Part shown: positions 25,683-36,672 of the stretch, in pieces | Layout: the number at the start of each line of letters is the position of its first letter | Position numbering within the stretch: position 1 is the stretch's first letter | Source of the DNA: Rhizobium sp. N324 | Lineage (GTDB): Bacteria > Pseudomonadota > Alphaproteobacteria > Rhizobiales > Rhizobiaceae | Direction of reading: 5' to 3' | Assembly: GCF_001664485.1 (NCBI RefSeq) | Contig: NZ_CP013632.1 | Location: 1-64,000, forward strand | DNA: 64,000 bases | The notes under the pieces: generated by a model | The model's database searches: none | What the model saw: the letters and a program-made list of their open reading frames with translations, nothing else | What the model was told of the DNA's origin: nothing | Made by a program: the position numbers and the translations under genes

Positions 25683-25978
25683 TGAGCTTTTCGTTTCCCG
25701 ATTTTTCATGGATGGCGTGGACCTGGCCGACGGCCGCTTTCTTCATCGTCATCGTATTGCTGCTGATCGGCATGGGGGTGTGGGAGTATGCCGTGCCGGG
25801 TGGCAATCCGCGGATCGGAATCCTGCGCTTCGAGACGACGCGCGGTGACCGGCTTTTCCTTTCGCTGCTCGGCAGCGCCTTTATCCATCTTGCCTGGCTT
25901 GGTCTCGCGGGATCAAGCCTCTGGTGGGCTCTCGCTCTCTCCGTGGTCTACGCCATCGGCGTATTCCGTTACGTGTGA
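25682..25978 (+). CDS. glpU: Small membrane protein GlpU (DUF2160)
   Basis: A 98-aa protein with three hydrophobic segments (about 12-34, 62-76 and 78-95) and a short polar loop with PGGNPRIGILRFETTRGDR. It corresponds to DUF2160, found in rhizobial glycerol transporter operons between the permease and binding-protein genes. Its ATG overlaps the glpQ stop. It probably assists or modulates the permease complex; its precise role is not known. Confidence 0.88.
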   Translation: MSFSFPDFSWMAWTWPTAAFFIVIVLLLIGMGVWEYAVPGGNPRIGILRFETTRGDRLFLSLLGSAFIHLAWLGLAGSSLWWALALSVVYAIGVFRYV

Positions 25979-26059
25979 GGCAAACTGATGCAGACGGCCG
26001 GGGATTTTTCTGGTCGCCTGAGACGTGAAGACTGCAATCGCAAACCCTGGGAGGATATT

Positions 26060-27784
<1,725 letters not shown>

Positions 27785-27794
27785 GGCGGACCTC

Positions 27795-27854
27795 GGCCGG
27801 AGGCAACGAGGCTTCCGGCCATTCACTTCCTGCCACCGGCAGCAAGCCGGTGGC
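27795..27854. repeat. Two consecutive hairpins between glpV and glpK
   Basis: First hairpin: GGCCGGAGGC (27795-27804) with GCTTCCGGCC (one wobble). Second: GCCACCGGC (27832-27840), loop AGCAA, GCCGGTGGC (27846-27854), a perfect 9-bp stem. No T-run. They likely protect the glpV message from 3' decay or attenuate glpK. Confidence 0.65.
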
Positions 27855-27935
27855 ACCCACAATCTTTCTCTCATGAAATCTCCGCATCCGCCCTCCTTGC
27901 CGGGCGGAGCGGTTTCGTGCGAGCCGGAGACGGAT

Positions 27936-29438
27936 ATGAGCGGCTATATTCTTTCAATTGACCAGGGCACAACGTCGTCGCGCGCGATCATCTTTGATGG
28001 CGACTTGAAGATGGCCGGCTTGGCGCAGGCGGAAATCACCCAATATTATCCGCAGCCCGGATGGGTCGAGCACGACGCGGCCGAAATCTGGCAGTCCGTC
28101 GTAGAGACGGTGCGCAAGGCGATCGCCGATGCCGGTCGCGATGCCGCCGACATCACCGCGATCGGCATTACAAACCAGCGCGAGACGGCGGTCGTCTGGG
28201 ACCGCAACTCCGGCAAACCGCTTCACCGCGCGATCGTCTGGCAGGACAGGCGGACGGCCGAAATGTGCGATAGCCTGAAGGCCGATGGATACGAGAAGCT
28301 GTTTTCCGCTAAGACCGGCCTGCTGCTCGACCCCTATTTTTCCGGAACCAAGCTGCGCTGGCTGCTCGACAATGTCGACGGCCTGCGGGAGAAGGCGGAG
28401 ATGGGCGACGTCTGCTTCGGCACGATCGACAGCTGGCTGATCTACAATCTGACTGATGGTCGTGTGCACGCCACCGATGCGACCAATGCGTCGCGAACAC
28501 TGCTTTATAATATCGATGACGGTGTTTGGGACGAGGAGCTTCTCGGCATTCTCGGCATTCCGGCCGTGATGCTTCCAGAGGTCCGGGAATGCGCCGATGA
28601 TTTCGGCCACGTCGACAAGGCGCTGTTTGGTGCGGAGCTTCCGATTCTCGGCGTTGCCGGCGACCAGCAGGCGGCGGCCGTGGGCAATGCCTGCTTCGAG
28701 CCCGGCATGATGAAATCCACTTACGGCACCGGCTGTTTTGCCCTGCTGAACACTGGCAGGGACCGCGTTTCCTCCTCCAATCGCATGCTGACGACGATCG
28801 CCTACCGGCTTGACGGCGAGACGACCTATGCGCTCGAAGGCTCGATCTTCATCGCCGGCGCCGCCGTGCAATGGCTGCGCGACGGCCTCGGCATTATCGA
28901 TCAGGCATCGGAGGCGGGCGTGCTTGCGGCCAAAGCCGATCCCGGGCAGCAGGTCTATATCGTCCCCGCCTTCACCGGCCTCGGCGCACCCTACTGGGAT
29001 CCGGCCGCACGCGGCGCGATCTTCGGCTTGACGCGAAACAGCGGACCGGCGGAATTTGCCCGCGCCGTGCTCGAATCCGTGGCCTATCAGACGCTCGACC
29101 TGCTGGTGGCGATGAAGAAGGACTGGGGCGTCAACCAGCTGGAAACCGTGCTGCGCGTCGATGGCGGTATGGCGGCTTCTGATTGGACGATGCAGTGCCT
29201 GGCCGACATGACGGGGGCCGCGGTCGACCGCTCCGCGATCCGTGAGACGACGGCGCTCGGGGCTGCCTGGCTTGCCGGCTCGAAAGCCGGCATCTGGCCC
29301 GGCAGGCGGGACTTTGCGCAGGCCTGGGCCTGCGACCGCCGTTTCAACCCCTCGATGGAGGAGAGCGAGCGGCAGGCCAAGATCATCGGCTGGAAGAATG
29401 CCGTCTCGCGGATGATTTCGGACGCCTCGGCGGGATAG
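27936..29438 (+). CDS. glpK: Glycerol kinase
   Basis: A 500-aa FGGY-family kinase that phosphorylates glycerol with ATP to sn-glycerol 3-phosphate in the cytoplasm. Typical blocks are [12 protein letters not shown] (about residues 6-17), [13 protein letters not shown] with the substrate-binding Arg-Glu, WQDRRT, the GDQQAA block with the catalytic Asp, and YGTGCF. A C-terminal [12 protein letters not shown] fits the ATP-binding half. The start [11 protein letters not shown] at 27936 is chosen on homology; the frame is open 21 codons further. It is last in the glp run. Confidence 0.97.
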   Translation: MSGYILSIDQGTTSSRAIIFDGDLKMAGLAQAEITQYYPQPGWVEHDAAEIWQSVVETVRKAIADAGRDAADITAIGITNQRETAVVWDRNSGKPLHRAIVWQDRRTAEMCDSLKADGYEKLFSAKTGLLLDPYFSGTKLRWLLDNVDGLREKAEMGDVCFGTIDSWLIYNLTDGRVHATDATNASRTLLYNIDDGVWDEELLGILGIPAVMLPEVRECADDFGHVDKALFGAELPILGVAGDQQAAAVGNACFEPGMMKSTYGTGCFALLNTGRDRVSSSNRMLTTIAYRLDGETTYALEGSIFIAGAAVQWLRDGLGIIDQASEAGVLAAKADPGQQVYIVPAFTGLGAPYWDPAARGAIFGLTRNSGPAEFARAVLESVAYQTLDLLVAMKKDWGVNQLETVLRVDGGMAASDWTMQCLADMTGAAVDRSAIRETTALGAAWLAGSKAGIWPGRRDFAQAWACDRRFNPSMEESERQAKIIGWKNAVSRMISDASAG

Positions 29439-29475
29439 GACGGCTTTCGAGAATACGACCGCGACGGCGCGTCTC

Positions 29476-30477
29476 TCATGCGCCCCCTGCGGTCTTTCGG
29501 TTGATGAAGCTCACGGCGAGTACGGCGAAGATCAGCGTTCCGGTGCCGACCTGCTGCCAATAGAAGTTCAGATCGGTCAGCAGCAGCCCGTTGGCGACGA
29601 TACCGAGCAGCAGCGCGCCGAGAACGGTGCCGCCGACATTCGGCCGCCCGAGCGGGCTGAGCGTCGTGCTGATGAAGGTCGCACCGATGGCGTTCAGCAG
29701 GAAGGCATTGCCCGAGGACGGAATATAGGTGGTGACGGTGGCGGTCAGGATCAGGCCGGCGATTGCCGCGATCAAGCCGACCAGGATGAAGGTCACCGCG
29801 ACCTGGGCCGGCGCTGCGATGCCGGAATAACGCACGACGCCCGGCTGGATGCCGATCGACAGGATGACGCGGCCGAAACGGGTGCGGGCAAAAACGACCG
29901 CGGCGGCCGCGATGACGACAATGGCGACGGCAAGCGGCACCGGAAAGCCGGCGATCGCGCCGTGGCCGAGGAAACGAAAGGCTTCGGGCACGCCGTTCGG
30001 CGGCAGATAGACCGGATTGCCGCCATTGGTCAGCAACTGCTGGACGCTGCGGCCGATGAACAATGTGCCGAGCGTGGCAAGGAATGGCGACACGCCGATC
30101 CCAGAGATCAAAAACGCGTTGAAGGCGCCGACGAATGCGCCGGCCGCCAGTCCCGCGAGTGCTGCGATCGCCACCGGCTGCCCGGTAAGCACGAGCGAGA
30201 CGAAGGCGAAACTGGCAAAATCCATCGCCGTTCCCACCGAAAGATCGATGCCGCCCGACGCGACGGCAAATGTCATGGCAATGGAGACGATGGCAAGCAG
30301 CGTGAAATTATTGACCAGGATGCTCTGCAGGTTCGCAAGCGTCAGAAAGGTCGGCGTTGCCACGGAAAAAGTGGCAAATACCGCAATCAGCGCGAGGATC
30401 AGCCCATAGCGCAGCAGGCCGCGGGCAATGAGAACCGGCAAGCCTGAGATGACGGGTGTGGATGTCTGGAGCGACAT
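29476..30477 (-). CDS. CUT2 sugar ABC transporter permease
   Basis: A 333-aa inner-membrane permease of the RbsC/YjfF type with about eight to ten hydrophobic helices. The ASGGIDLSVG block (about 72-81) is typical of CUT2 permeases. It is the last gene of a minus-strand operon whose binding protein is at 34118. It starts two bases after the first permease ends. The 37 bases between it and the end of glpK separate convergent units. The substrate is probably a pentose, hexose or polyol and cannot be read from sequence. Confidence 0.9.
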   Translation of the reverse strand: MSLQTSTPVISGLPVLIARGLLRYGLILALIAVFATFSVATPTFLTLANLQSILVNNFTLLAIVSIAMTFAVASGGIDLSVGTAMDFASFAFVSLVLTGQPVAIAALAGLAAGAFVGAFNAFLISGIGVSPFLATLGTLFIGRSVQQLLTNGGNPVYLPPNGVPEAFRFLGHGAIAGFPVPLAVAIVVIAAAAVVFARTRFGRVILSIGIQPGVVRYSGIAAPAQVAVTFILVGLIAAIAGLILTATVTTYIPSSGNAFLLNAIGATFISTTLSPLGRPNVGGTVLGALLLGIVANGLLLTDLNFYWQQVGTGTLIFAVLAVSFINRKTAGGA

Positions 30478-30479
30478 GG

Positions 30480-31499
30480 TCAGGCCTCCTGCCGGCGCAG
30501 CAGCGTGGTCGCGGAAACGACGATGAGAATGAGCACTCCCTGGACGCCGCTGACTAGCGTGCTCGATATGTTCAGCAGCTGGAAACCGTTGGTGAGGAAG
30601 CCGACCAGCAAAGCCGAAAGCAGCGTGCCGGTGACTGTCGGAACCAGCCGGCGCGAAAAGACCGAGCCGAGCAGAGCCGTGACGACGACAGGCAGCAGCA
30701 TCTCGCCCGAACCGGTCGTGCTGCCGCTGAGATAGGAAACGGACAGGGTACCGGCGATGCCGCCGGAGAGCCCGCTGGCGACGAAGGCGCCTGATAGTAG
30801 TCGGCGAAGCGGCAGGCCGGCGGCGCGCGCTGCCTCCGGAAACTCCCCGACGGCATAGAGACGCAGGCCGAGCGGCGTGTGCTGGACGATTGCGGCTGTG
30901 ATCGCCGTAAAGCCGAGAAGCACATAGGCAAGAACCGGTATGCCGAAAGGATCCGAAGCCGAAAGCGCCGATAGGAACGGTGTCGAGGCCGGCAGGACGG
31001 TATTCCCGGTCAGCACCAGCTCCAGGCCGGCGACGATATTCATGACGGCAAGCGTGGCGAGCAGCGGCACGATGCCGGCGTAGACCACGGCAATCGCATT
31101 GACCGTGCCGATCAGCGCGCCAGTGAGGAGCGATGCCGTGATCGCTGTCGCATCGCCATAGCCGAGTTGCGTCAGGCTGGCATAAACGGCGGCGCTGAGG
31201 CCCATATTGGCCGCCAGCGACAGATCGATGCCGCCGGTGACGACATTGGAGCCGCCGGCAATCAGCACGACGGTCAGTCCGATGGCAAGCACACCCGAGA
31301 TGGCCGATTGCCCAAGCACGTTGCCGATATTGCCGATGCTGAGGAAATAGGGCGCGGTCAGCGAGAAGATCAGCAGGATGGCGGCAAAAGCGATCAGCGA
31401 CCCGAAGCGCAAAGCCGCAGCCGCAATATTGCCGGCCGGCCGGGCCGGCGGCTCAGCAGCGGCAAAGCCGGAGGGCGCGAATTCCACTTCAGCCGACAT
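30480..31499 (-). CDS. CUT2 sugar ABC transporter permease
   Basis: A 339-aa permease related to the following one, with about eight to ten helices and the block VVTGGIDLSLAANMG (about 80-94). The start MSAEVEFAPSG at 31499 overlaps the end of the ATPase gene by 11 bases, which suggests coupled translation. Two different permeases in the operon imply a heterodimeric membrane pore, as in the YtfT/YjfF-type systems. Confidence 0.9.
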   Translation of the reverse strand: MSAEVEFAPSGFAAAEPPARPAGNIAAAALRFGSLIAFAAILLIFSLTAPYFLSIGNIGNVLGQSAISGVLAIGLTVVLIAGGSNVVTGGIDLSLAANMGLSAAVYASLTQLGYGDATAITASLLTGALIGTVNAIAVVYAGIVPLLATLAVMNIVAGLELVLTGNTVLPASTPFLSALSASDPFGIPVLAYVLLGFTAITAAIVQHTPLGLRLYAVGEFPEAARAAGLPLRRLLSGAFVASGLSGGIAGTLSVSYLSGSTTGSGEMLLPVVVTALLGSVFSRRLVPTVTGTLLSALLVGFLTNGFQLLNISSTLVSGVQGVLILIVVSATTLLRRQEA

Positions 31500-33039
31500 G
31501 GCGCACACCCTCGGATGATCCGGTCGATTGCGCCAGCACGGCATCCGCGCTGGTCTCCGACGATTTAAATTCGTGCGCCACGCGCCCGCGGAAGAGCACG
31601 AGGATGCGATCGGTGATGCCGACGAGTTCGGGCAGATCCGAAGACAGCACGATGACGCCGGCGCCGCGCGCCGCGAGTTCGCCGATCAGCGTGTAGATCT
31701 CGACCTTGGAGCCGATATCGACTCCAACAGTCGGCTCATCGAGAAGATAGACCTCGGAGCGGCGGCTCAGCCATTTGGCGATGGCGATCTTCTGCTGGTT
31801 GCCGCCCGAAAGCGTGCGCAGCAGGGAATTCCGCCCATTGGTCTTCACCTGCAGTCGCGCGATCAGCGCATCGACCTCGGTCTGTTCGCGTCGGCGATCG
31901 AGAAAGCCGAAACGGGTGAAACGGCCAAGGCTTGAAAGACTGATATTTTCCGCGACGCTGAGGTCGAGCGCGACGCCGTGACGGCGGCGATCTTCCGGCA
32001 CCAGCGCCACCTCGCGGCCGGCCGCCTGCGTCGGGCTGGCAATACGGGCAGGCTTGCCGTTGATTTCGATGTGGCCGGAAGCCGGTGTCTCCAGCCCGAA
32101 GAGAGTGCGAACCAGCTCCTTTGCGCCGGAGCCGAGCAGGCCGGTGAGGCCGAGCACTTCGCCGCGGCGAAGTGTGAAGCTGATGCCGCTGTATTTTCCC
32201 GGCGCCGACAGCTGCTCGACCTTGAGGATCTCCTCGCCTGATGTGATCTGTGGCTTCGGAAACATTTCCTTGATGTCGCGCTCGACCATCAGCCGGGCAA
32301 TCGCTGCGGCCGACGTGTCCCCGATCGGCAAGGCGGCGACATCAAGCCCATTGCGCAGCACGGTGACGTGGTTGCAGAGTTTCTCGATTTCGTTCAGATA
32401 ATGCGAGATATAGATGATGGTGACGCCTTCATCGCGCAGGCGGCGGATCAGCCGGAAGAGGATATCGGCCTCGCGGGCCACCAATGCGGCCGTCGGCTCA
32501 TCAAAGACGAGCACCTTGGGCTGATTGAGGAGGGCGCGGGTGATCTGGACGATCTGCTTTTCTGCCGTCGACAATTCGCCGATCAGGGCGGCGTTCGGCA
32601 GACGGAGACCGAAATAGTCGTTGAGAATATCGGATGCGCGTCGTTGCATCAGACGCCGGTCGAGGAAGGGCGTGCGCGATATGCGTGGTTCCCGGCCGAG
32701 GAAGAGGGATTCGCCGACGGTAAATGTCGGCACCAGCAGCCGGTCCTGGTGAATGAAATGGATGCCGAGCTCTTCGGCAAGATGCGGCGTCAGCCTGTCG
32801 AATGTTTGTCCTTCGATTTCGATCCGGCCGTCATCCGGCTGGTGAAGGCCGGCCAGCAGTTTGATCAGCGTCGACTTGCCGGCGCCGTTCTGGCCGACGA
32901 GACCGTGGATGGTGCCGCGCCTGACGATCAGCGACGCACCGGCCAGCGCCTGCGCACCGCCGAAATGCTTGACGATGCCTTCGAGGCGGATGATGTCGTC
33001 TGGTGCCGTCACCGGCCGGCTCAATGAAATGGCCGTCAT
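31489..33039 (-). CDS. CUT2 sugar ABC transporter ATPase (RbsA/YtfR type)
   Basis: A 516-aa fused double ATPase that powers the sugar transporter. Domain 1 (about 10-240) has Walker A GQNGAGKST and Walker B VLVFDEPTAAL; its signature is LSTAEKQIV. Domain 2 (about 265-505) has GLLGSGAKELV, where the Walker A Lys is lost, and LSGGNQQKIAIAKWL with LLDEPTVGVD. A degenerate second Walker A is normal for this family. It starts 65 bases after the binding-protein gene, behind a strong hairpin. Confidence 0.94.
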   Translation of the reverse strand: MTAISLSRPVTAPDDIIRLEGIVKHFGGAQALAGASLIVRRGTIHGLVGQNGAGKSTLIKLLAGLHQPDDGRIEIEGQTFDRLTPHLAEELGIHFIHQDRLLVPTFTVGESLFLGREPRISRTPFLDRRLMQRRASDILNDYFGLRLPNAALIGELSTAEKQIVQITRALLNQPKVLVFDEPTAALVAREADILFRLIRRLRDEGVTIIYISHYLNEIEKLCNHVTVLRNGLDVAALPIGDTSAAAIARLMVERDIKEMFPKPQITSGEEILKVEQLSAPGKYSGISFTLRRGEVLGLTGLLGSGAKELVRTLFGLETPASGHIEINGKPARIASPTQAAGREVALVPEDRRRHGVALDLSVAENISLSSLGRFTRFGFLDRRREQTEVDALIARLQVKTNGRNSLLRTLSGGNQQKIAIAKWLSRRSEVYLLDEPTVGVDIGSKVEIYTLIGELAARGAGVIVLSSDLPELVGITDRILVLFRGRVAHEFKSSETSADAVLAQSTGSSEGVRHVG

Positions 33040-33065
33040 ATTGATCTCTCCGGGCGCGTCGATGC

Positions 33066-33095
33066 CGGGCGATCCGGATATGGCCGGATCGCCCG
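33066..33095. repeat. Perfect 12-bp hairpin between binding-protein and ATPase genes
   Basis: CGGGCGATCCGG (33066-33077), six-base loop, CCGGATCGCCCG (33084-33095), no T-run. It is placed just after the binding-protein stop codon, as in operons where the binding protein is made in excess. Confidence 0.8.
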
Positions 33096-33104
33096 TGAGC
33101 CTTG

Positions 33105-34118
33105 TCAGCCGATGCCGAGCTGCTTGGTGACCTCGCCGACATTGGTCTTGTTGGCGAGGAGTGCCGGAACATAGGTCTCGCGCGGCAGGGTCTGACCGGC
33201 GAGTAGCTTGGCGACGTTGCGGATGGCGGTGCGGCCGATTTCGGCCGGCTGCTGGGCGACATCGGCGCCGGCCGGCGAATTCGGATCGGCGACGAGTTGC
33301 AGCACCTCGGGGCTGCCGTCGACGCCATAGGTGCGGATCTCCGTCCGTCCCGCAGCCGCCAAAGCCTGGGTCGCGCCAAGCTGGGGAATATCCCAGGCCG
33401 ACCAGATTGCCTTGATCGAACCCTTTTCCGGATATTTGTTGAGGATTGCGGTGATCTGCGTGAAGGCGTCCTGCACGGTGTTCGGGATCACGTCGCGCAG
33501 TTCCGGCTCAAGGATTTTCACCTTGGGGAAGTATTTGACGACATTGACCAGCTGGTCGTAGCGGATCGCGCAAGGGGTCACACCGTAAAAACCGTTGAAG
33601 ACGACGATATTGCCTTCGCCGCCGATTTCCGAGACGAGCTGCAGCGCCAGGTCCTTGCCGATGCCCCAGTTGTCGGAGGTGGTGTTGTTGATCGAATTGG
33701 TCGAGCCGACGTCGACGGTCAGAACCGGGATGCCGGCATCGCGCGCCTTCTTCAGCCAGGGGTCGATGACGCTCAGCGTGCCGAGGATTTGCACGATCGC
33801 ATCCGGCTTCTGGGCGATCAGCGTCTGCAGTTGCGACACCAGCTTGCCGTCATTGCGTCCGGCATCGACGGCGATCGGCTCGCCGCCGAGGCGCTTCACC
33901 TCTTCGATCTGGGCATTATAGGCCTGCAGGTCGAAGAAGTGATCGGTGCCGGTGGCGCTGATGGCGATGCGCTTGCCTTTCAGCGACGGTTCCTCGCCGG
34001 CCGCCAAAACCGTCTTCTGCCCGGCGAGCGAAGCGCCGGTGACGGCGACCCCGGCCACTGCGGACAGTTTTAACAGGTCTCGCCTTCCCAAACGGCTTCC
34101 GGATTTTTCGATGCTCAT
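33105..34118 (-). CDS. CUT2 sugar ABC transporter substrate-binding protein, Tat-exported
   Basis: A 337-aa periplasmic sugar-binding protein with the ribose/galactose-binding fold. The N-terminus SRLGRRDLLKLSAVAGVAVTG is a twin-arginine signal, uncommon for this family, which usually uses Sec. The mature part begins near EEPSLKGKRIAI and has the two alternating alpha/beta lobes, with SATGTDHFFDLQAY and the DVGSTNSINN block. First gene of the operon; a near-palindrome stands 14 bases before its start codon. No regulator or catabolic gene accompanies it, so the sugar cannot be inferred. Confidence 0.9.
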   Translation of the reverse strand: MSIEKSGSRLGRRDLLKLSAVAGVAVTGASLAGQKTVLAAGEEPSLKGKRIAISATGTDHFFDLQAYNAQIEEVKRLGGEPIAVDAGRNDGKLVSQLQTLIAQKPDAIVQILGTLSVIDPWLKKARDAGIPVLTVDVGSTNSINNTTSDNWGIGKDLALQLVSEIGGEGNIVVFNGFYGVTPCAIRYDQLVNVVKYFPKVKILEPELRDVIPNTVQDAFTQITAILNKYPEKGSIKAIWSAWDIPQLGATQALAAAGRTEIRTYGVDGSPEVLQLVADPNSPAGADVAQQPAEIGRTAIRNVAKLLAGQTLPRETYVPALLANKTNVGEVTKQLGIG

Positions 34119-34131
34119 GACCACTCTCCAA

Positions 34132-34153
34132 TTAATCTATTTCTATAAATTAA
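34132..34153. promoter_or_regulatory. Candidate operator before sugar transporter operon
   Basis: TTAATCTAT (34132-34140), spacer TTCT, ATAAATTAA (34145-34153): arms match at eight of nine positions. It lies directly upstream of the binding-protein start. A CTAATTAG palindrome at 34159-34166 lies nearby. Confidence 0.35.
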
Positions 34154-34166
34154 GTGGACTAATTAG

Positions 34167-34438
34167 AATGAGGAGAAACGAATTTCCAAAAAGACGCTCT
34201 CCGAGAAAAAGACTGGGTGGATCGCAAGCTCGTTCATGGCCGGGGTTTGCCGCAAACGATCGATGCCATAGGTGTCGAACCACCAGCCAGGCTCTCGGCA
34301 TGACGATCACGCAGCCGCTGATATTTGGCGCTGCGCCGCGTTTGGCGTTCCTAGAAGAAAGACGATCGAGCGTGCCGCCGATCTTGTGGAGGGCCGCTTT
34401 TCACGATCGCCAGCAAATGACGCCCTTGATCGCCGGTC
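34167..34438. other. Intergenic region between transporter operon and toxin-antitoxin pair
   Basis: No gene is recognised. The region holds the promoter region of the minus-strand sugar transporter at its left end and that of the antitoxin at its right end. Open frames across it lack ribosome binding sites. Confidence 0.4.
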
Positions 34439-34466
34439 CACTTGAGACTAAATATAACCTCAAGTG
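34439..34466. promoter_or_regulatory. Antitoxin autoregulatory operator
   Basis: CACTTGAG (34439-34446), 12 AT-rich bases, CTCAAGTG (34459-34466): a perfect 8-bp inverted repeat enclosing a TATA-like sequence, 16 bases before the antitoxin start. This is the usual arrangement for repression by an antitoxin or its complex with toxin. Confidence 0.65.
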
Positions 34467-34482
34467 AAGAGGAGCCATTGTC

Positions 34483-34914
34483 ATGACGGGATTTGCTGTC
34501 GTTGCCGACGTTCTCGGATTGCCTGCCAGGGAACCGGCGTCGCGTTCGGCCTTCGGCCTGCTCTCCAGCATCGAAGCGGGTTTGCCGGTCAAAGCGCTTG
34601 ACCGCATGGCGCTTCTTCTGGCCCCTGATGACACCCAGTTCAAATATCGGCTCGTTCCCAAGGCCACCTATGAACGGCGCAAGTCCAAGCATCGGCTCTC
34701 CTCCGATGAGGGCATAAGACTCGCCCGTCTCGCGCGGGTCTGGGGCCTGGCGCTCGATCTCTGGCAGACCGAGGCCGAGGCGCGCGATTTCCTGTTTCGC
34801 CCGCATGCGATGCTGGAGGACAGGCGGCCGATCGACGTCGTCATCCAGAGCGAGATCGGCGGCGAGCTCGTGCTCGATATTCTCGGAAGCCTGAAATACG
34901 GCACCGCTGCGTGA
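34483..34914 (+). CDS. Xre/MbcA/ParS-family antitoxin
   Basis: A 143-aa antitoxin. The N-terminal half is an Xre-like helical domain (residues about 20-75, VVADVLGL...LDRMALLLAP). The C-terminal DUF2384 toxin-binding domain (about 85-140) shows ARLARVWGLALDLWQTEAEARDFLFRPHAMLEDRRPID split over its typical blocks. The preceding GAGGAG and ATG are well spaced. The gene overlaps the RES toxin gene by four bases (GTGA). It should neutralise the toxin and bind the inverted repeat at 34439-34466. Confidence 0.92.
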   Translation: MTGFAVVADVLGLPAREPASRSAFGLLSSIEAGLPVKALDRMALLLAPDDTQFKYRLVPKATYERRKSKHRLSSDEGIRLARLARVWGLALDLWQTEAEARDFLFRPHAMLEDRRPIDVVIQSEIGGELVLDILGSLKYGTAA

Positions 34915-35393
34915 GCGCGCAGCGTCTTGACCGTACGCTGACATCCATCCGTATCGGAGATCCCAACGGAACCTACCCGATCTTCGACGCCACCGGCTCG
35001 ACCATCGCGCCGGGAAGGTGGAACACGTCGGGCAGCCCGATCATCTATACGAGCGAGCACTATTCGACGGCGCTGCTCGAAAAACTCGTCCATGGCAGCG
35101 GCAGGCTGCCGCCCAACCAGCATTACGTCACGATATCAATGCCGCGCGGGCTCAGCTACGAAGTCTTCTCAGAGCCGGCGCTGCCGGGCTGGGACAGCAT
35201 GCCGGCCGGCGTCAGCAAGGCTTTCGGTGAAAAATGGTGCCAGGAAAAGCGCAGCGCCATCCTGCTGTTGCCGAGCGTCGTTGCCCGGGTCGACCGCAAC
35301 GTGCTGATCAACCCGGCCCACCCGGAATTCCGATCGATCGGGGTCAGCCTCCACCAACCCGTCTATTGGGACCGCCGGTTGTTCGGCATGTGA
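34911..35393 (+). CDS. RES-domain toxin
   Basis: A 160-aa toxin of the RES family, which degrades NAD+ by phosphorolysis or hydrolysis in characterised members. The conserved Arg is in PGRWNTSGSPIIYTS (about residues 39-53), Glu in ALLEKLVHG (about 60-68) and Ser in the second half (LLLPSVVARV). It starts with a GTG that overlaps the antitoxin stop. No truncation is visible, so the pair should be functional. Confidence 0.92.
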   Translation: MSAQRLDRTLTSIRIGDPNGTYPIFDATGSTIAPGRWNTSGSPIIYTSEHYSTALLEKLVHGSGRLPPNQHYVTISMPRGLSYEVFSEPALPGWDSMPAGVSKAFGEKWCQEKRSAILLLPSVVARVDRNVLINPAHPEFRSIGVSLHQPVYWDRRLFGM

Positions 35394-35506
35394 TAGGCCC
35401 ACGTTTCGCGCATCTCGCCCAGTGCGCGCAAGGCCCGAACCTCGTTCCCGTTTACCTTAAAAAGTAAGGCAAATTTGGTGCGTAGCTATGACGCACGGCA
35501 GTCCAA

Positions 35507-36652
35507 TTGACTCCTAAACTTGGGCATGTAATTGCTGATCCAATTTTGAAAATGCAAGTAGAATATATGTATCATCTCGGCGAAGTTGTAATACGGCGAC
35601 TGCAGGAAAAGTTGATTAAATCGGTAAGGAAATTTGTTAGTAAAGGACAGCCTTACATTATAATGGATTTTCCATCCAATAAGGATCCCGGTCACCACGC
35701 AAGTTGGTTGGGATTGGCAAAAGTATTGCAGGAGGTAACAGGGCGCCTGCCGGTACTTACCGGCGGCTCTCTCCAAAGTATCAATGATATAAAATCCACG
35801 CCCGGCGACGCTCCAATATTTATTTGCGGCTGGGCCGACTTTGGAGATGCCCGGATCGGCAGAGATGACATTCGCTATCGGTTGGCGTGCAAATATCCGG
35901 ATCGAACCATCATTCAGATGCCTCAAGCAATCGATTTCGCGAATGAGGCACTTTTGGAGTACGCGAAGCGGACGATTGGCAGACATCGCAATTTTTTCTT
36001 CATGACGCGCGATGAGCGGAGTTTCGAGCTGGCAAAAGCGAACTTCGATTGCGACGTCGAGACTGGGCCGGACACGGCATTCGGTATCGACCTGCTGAAA
36101 CCGTTCGAAGCCGATCCTCTCAGGGCACTATACGTCATGCAGCCTTTTGGAGAGGACGACGTTGATATAGCTGAAGCCCGAGCAATCGTTGACGGACCCC
36201 TGACCAATTGGATCAACGGTCCGGATGGTTTGTCGCGCTTGCGCAAGGCGAGTGTCGTCAAGGCCGCAATGCGGCGTGGCTTCAGCCGCTCCGAAATGGC
36301 GGCCCAACATCACGAGGATGTCGCTGCTCGGTATGTCGATTATGGCGTGAAGATGCTGTCCGGCGCGGAACGGATTATCACCAACCGCCTGCATGGTCAT
36401 ACTCTTTGTCTTTTGCTCAATAAGCCGCATGTCGCGGTTGCGAGAAACGGAAGCAGGCTGCACGACTTCGTCAGCAGCTGGACTGGCGACTCTCTCCTGG
36501 TGGAGAAAGCGACAAATGCCGGTGAGATTTTGGCGGCCATGTCCCGCCTTCCCTATGAGATGAATGGCACTTGGTACAAGTCGAGTCGACCGATAGATCT
36601 GCGTCCCGGTCTTCCCGCCCCAGATCTCGTCCCTCATCCCTCTATAGTTTGA
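35507..36652 (+). CDS. Polysaccharide pyruvyl transferase family protein
   Basis: A protein of up to 381 aa of the pyruvyl-transferase (ExoV/CsaB) family, which adds pyruvate ketals from phosphoenolpyruvate to surface polysaccharide sugars. Typical features are FICGWADFGD, the FFFMTRDERSFELAK block (about 164-178), and ITNRLHGHTLCLLLNKPHVAV (about 291-311) with the family's Arg and His. The start is uncertain: TTG at 35507, or ATG at 35552 or 35567, none with a good ribosome binding site. Its first part (35460-35760) is clearly more AT-rich than nearby genes, which suggests transfer. Confidence 0.8.
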   Translation: MTPKLGHVIADPILKMQVEYMYHLGEVVIRRLQEKLIKSVRKFVSKGQPYIIMDFPSNKDPGHHASWLGLAKVLQEVTGRLPVLTGGSLQSINDIKSTPGDAPIFICGWADFGDARIGRDDIRYRLACKYPDRTIIQMPQAIDFANEALLEYAKRTIGRHRNFFFMTRDERSFELAKANFDCDVETGPDTAFGIDLLKPFEADPLRALYVMQPFGEDDVDIAEARAIVDGPLTNWINGPDGLSRLRKASVVKAAMRRGFSRSEMAAQHHEDVAARYVDYGVKMLSGAERIITNRLHGHTLCLLLNKPHVAVARNGSRLHDFVSSWTGDSLLVEKATNAGEILAAMSRLPYEMNGTWYKSSRPIDLRPGLPAPDLVPHPSIV

Positions 36653-36672
36653 TTCCCCATAGGAGTTCAGTT

